Assembly: GCF_932276165.1 (NCBI RefSeq)
Contig: NC_063995.1
Coordinates: 496,001-560,000, forward strand
Length of the DNA: 64,000 nucleotides
Origin: Plutella xylostella
Lineage: Eukaryota > Arthropoda > Insecta > Lepidoptera > Plutellidae
Reading direction: 5' to 3'
The notes beneath the pieces are model-generated. The model had not been told where the DNA came from. It saw only the letters and a list, made by a program, of their open reading frames with translations, and did not search any database. The translations under genes and the position numbers were made by a program. This document shows, piece by piece, positions 62,366 through 64,000 of this stretch (positions are counted from its first letter, which is position 1; each line of letters opens with the position of its first letter).

Positions 62366-63049
62366 GAAAAATACATTTATTATAAAAATACCTACCATGA
62401 TCTTTGCACTGTCTAAGAGGAATCGCTGAAAAGTAAAACATCTGATTCTGAACGTATTGACTTACACTTTACAAATATGTACCTAACTGCATTCTAGAGA
62501 CATTAGATGTGGTACTTTATAACCATAAAATGTACCACAGGGCTTGCGAACTCCTTCTTTTTCATATGTACCTACCTAGAAAGGGACAGAGGGCCTTAGA
62601 TTGTTAGACAAATACACCACGATGTCTGCAACACAACTTTCTTTGCACATTACATAGCTAGTACATAGCTCTGTCCCGCTCGCGCGCGTGCTATCTCCCT
62701 CGTTACTCGTAACCTGGAGCATCGGTCATTGACACTTATAATCCAGAGATTTGCGATGGTCGGCCGTAGAAATGCCTTAAACTCGCATGTGTGCTTCTAA
62801 TGCTGGCGTACAATAATACAGAGAAATACTGGTCATTCAAGCAATTTTAATAATAAATGTTTAATAAGTAGGTTTATACATATATTTTATAACATTGTTA
62901 ACAAACCAGCAGAGCAGAACTTTTCTTGAAAACTTTTTTTTACAAAAAAACAAAATGACCCAATAAAACGGGCCACCCCGCGTAAACAGTGCAAAACGGA
63001 ACGTATCAAAACGCAAGCGGAAGTGACGCAACAGTTTTCGGCGCGCATC

Positions 63050-63175
63050 TGTGTAAACATGGCCGCTGTCTGAATGGCGGGCGGCGTTCCCGCGCGCGCG
63101 GCCGACGACCCCGGCGCGGTCAGCGCCCGGGGACAGCCGAGTGAAAGTAATCACCGACCGCCGCGAACTCATGCG
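63050..63175. other. CpG-rich island in LSM11 intron 1
   Basis: GCGCGCGCGGCCGACGACCC and flanks are dense in CpG in an otherwise AT-rich intron. ACATGGCCGCTGTC (Pho/YY1 core) lies at its left edge. It could be a promoter or first non-coding exon of another transcript; no supported coding frame. Confidence 0.3.
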
Positions 63176-63921
63176 GCCCTGGTACCTGCCTCTAGCCTAG
63201 ACGCATAGATTTATCGCTAATTATAGCTGCATCGGCGGGCTTTGTGCATTTCAATACGTCCATGTTGAGGAGAGCTCAATATGGTTAAGTTCAGGCGTAG
63301 CACTTTCACATTAGATACTGGTTGAGGCTTAACTTTGCGAGTGTTGGGACTTGCGAATTTACGCTGTGTGTAAAACATTTAAATTTGTATATTGGCGAAG
63401 TAGCTCCTGATCGAACTATTCTTGGCACTGCTATTATTTATTTATTTTATTTTTATTTATTTATTATCAATTCTAGTCTAGGCTAGATCGTTGCAATTAA
63501 ATGAGGTTAATCTGCATATTCGCGGCACAATTTTACCGTGTTTGATACAGCAGCAACAGTTGATAGAAGCTAAAATATGCGCAATAATGAAGTCATTATC
63601 CTAAACGGATCCATCAGCAGCATTCAGTTGAGGAATGCTAAAAGAAGCTCGTATGTCAATGACATGTCGATGACGTTCCCTCGCTGATCAAATGGGACTT
63701 GCGTGTATCGTTTTTTATTTGCAGGTCAGGTGGGTTGATAACCCCTGCTTACTTTCTGTCAGGTCTACAAGTGTGTGACCTAATCAGGCACTGAGATAAT
63801 CAAATGGGAGGTTGCTGTTATCACACAATAGCATTTTTGTATCTATATTTTCTTCTTTTCTGACTGATGTGATCTTTGGTATGAATCAAATAACCATAGT
63901 TATTATAATTCTTATTTACAG

Positions 63922-64000
63922 GGCTCACGTCTGTACCAAGGAAGCAGAAAGCCGCAAAGAACGTTTTGACAAGACTGGGTAACATGGAAGGACCTCTTGC
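63922..64000 (+). CDS. Lsm11: LSM11 exon 2, partial (runs off the window)
   Basis: The acceptor CTTATTTACAG ends at 63921. The sequence then reads GG CTC ACG and is open to the edge: LTSVPRKQKAAKNVLTRLGN followed by MEGPLA. In LSM11 proteins an NVLTRM/L...GPL block directly precedes the Sm1 motif region, so this exon lies just before the Sm fold. Codon phase agrees with the 58813 exon. The intron between them is 4811 bp and holds a SINE, a hAT element and a TTAA element. Confidence 0.78.

Larger units (their letters stand above)
59111..63921 (+). other. Lsm11: LSM11 intron 1
   Basis: This 4.8 kb intron is bounded by GTATTT and TTACAG. It contains a SINE (59370-59655), a hAT element (60424-60902), a TTAA element (61543-62365) and a CpG-rich patch at about 63050-63170. 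The rest is AT-rich, and I see no further exon in it on the plus strand. Confidence 0.7.

Noticed and set aside
62861..63172. 103-codon minus-strand frame over the CpG island
   Set aside because: No recognised motif; Arg-rich translation is expected from CpG-rich DNA, and the tail reads through AT-rich sequence with no plausible domain.
1..64000. CRISPR arrays, operons, phage or bacterial defence systems
   Set aside because: Sequence is eukaryotic with introns; no direct-repeat/spacer pattern or prokaryotic gene organisation was seen.

Overview
The window looks like insect nuclear DNA, most probably from a moth or butterfly (Lepidoptera). It is AT-rich, with few coding exons separated by long introns and consensus GT-AG splice sites. 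It is full of short transposons of kinds common in lepidopteran genomes: tRNA-headed SINEs, Helentron-like elements ending in CTAGT, LINE tails ending in ATG/TGA runs, hAT and TTAA-type elements, and mariner-like MITEs. No bacterial, viral or organellar gene was seen.

Minus strand, about 56.6 kb down to 3.0 kb. Six exons can be chained with matching codon phase at every junction: 56612-56522, 55766-55646, 55268-55005, 54350-54011, 19253-18801 and 3132-3007. The joined frame is 1395 nt (465 codons) and open at both ends. It carries three LXXLL nuclear-receptor boxes (LQQLL, LLSLL, LHGLL), one PLDLT CtBP-recruitment motif, two IKQE sumoylation-type sites and an acidic segment. That combination fits the N-terminal half of the ecdysone-response factor E93/Eip93F (Mblk-1, LCOR-like). 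The pipsqueak-type DNA-binding domains would then lie beyond the left edge. Introns of about 34.8 kb and 15.7 kb take up most of the window. If the chain is wrong, the right-hand exons would belong to a separate coactivator (mastermind- or taiman-like) and the two left exons to a CtBP-binding repressor.

Plus strand, 58.8 kb to the right edge. The first exon and the start of the second exon of LSM11, a U7 snRNP Sm-like protein needed for histone mRNA 3' end formation, are separated by a 4.8 kb intron. An E2F-type TTTGGCGC site lies about 150 bp upstream of its ATG. LSM11 starts about 2.2 kb from the nearest E93 exon and runs the opposite way.

Mobile and repeated DNA. There are five copies of a ~145 bp TIR element (family A), one folded back on itself, and six copies or fragments of a TA-flanked mariner-like MITE (family B). 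Two hAT elements have perfect 8 bp target duplications and interiors built of amplified short motifs. Also present are a TTAA element with GGGTC palindromes, several SINEs (one with a perfect 13 bp target duplication), and an inverted repeat with 80/81 matching arms enclosing a small first-exon-like ORF. A triplicated repeat beside the leftmost E93 exon carries a second copy of its splice acceptor. The remainder is AT-rich intronic or intergenic sequence with scattered GC-rich patches and nuclear-receptor half-sites.
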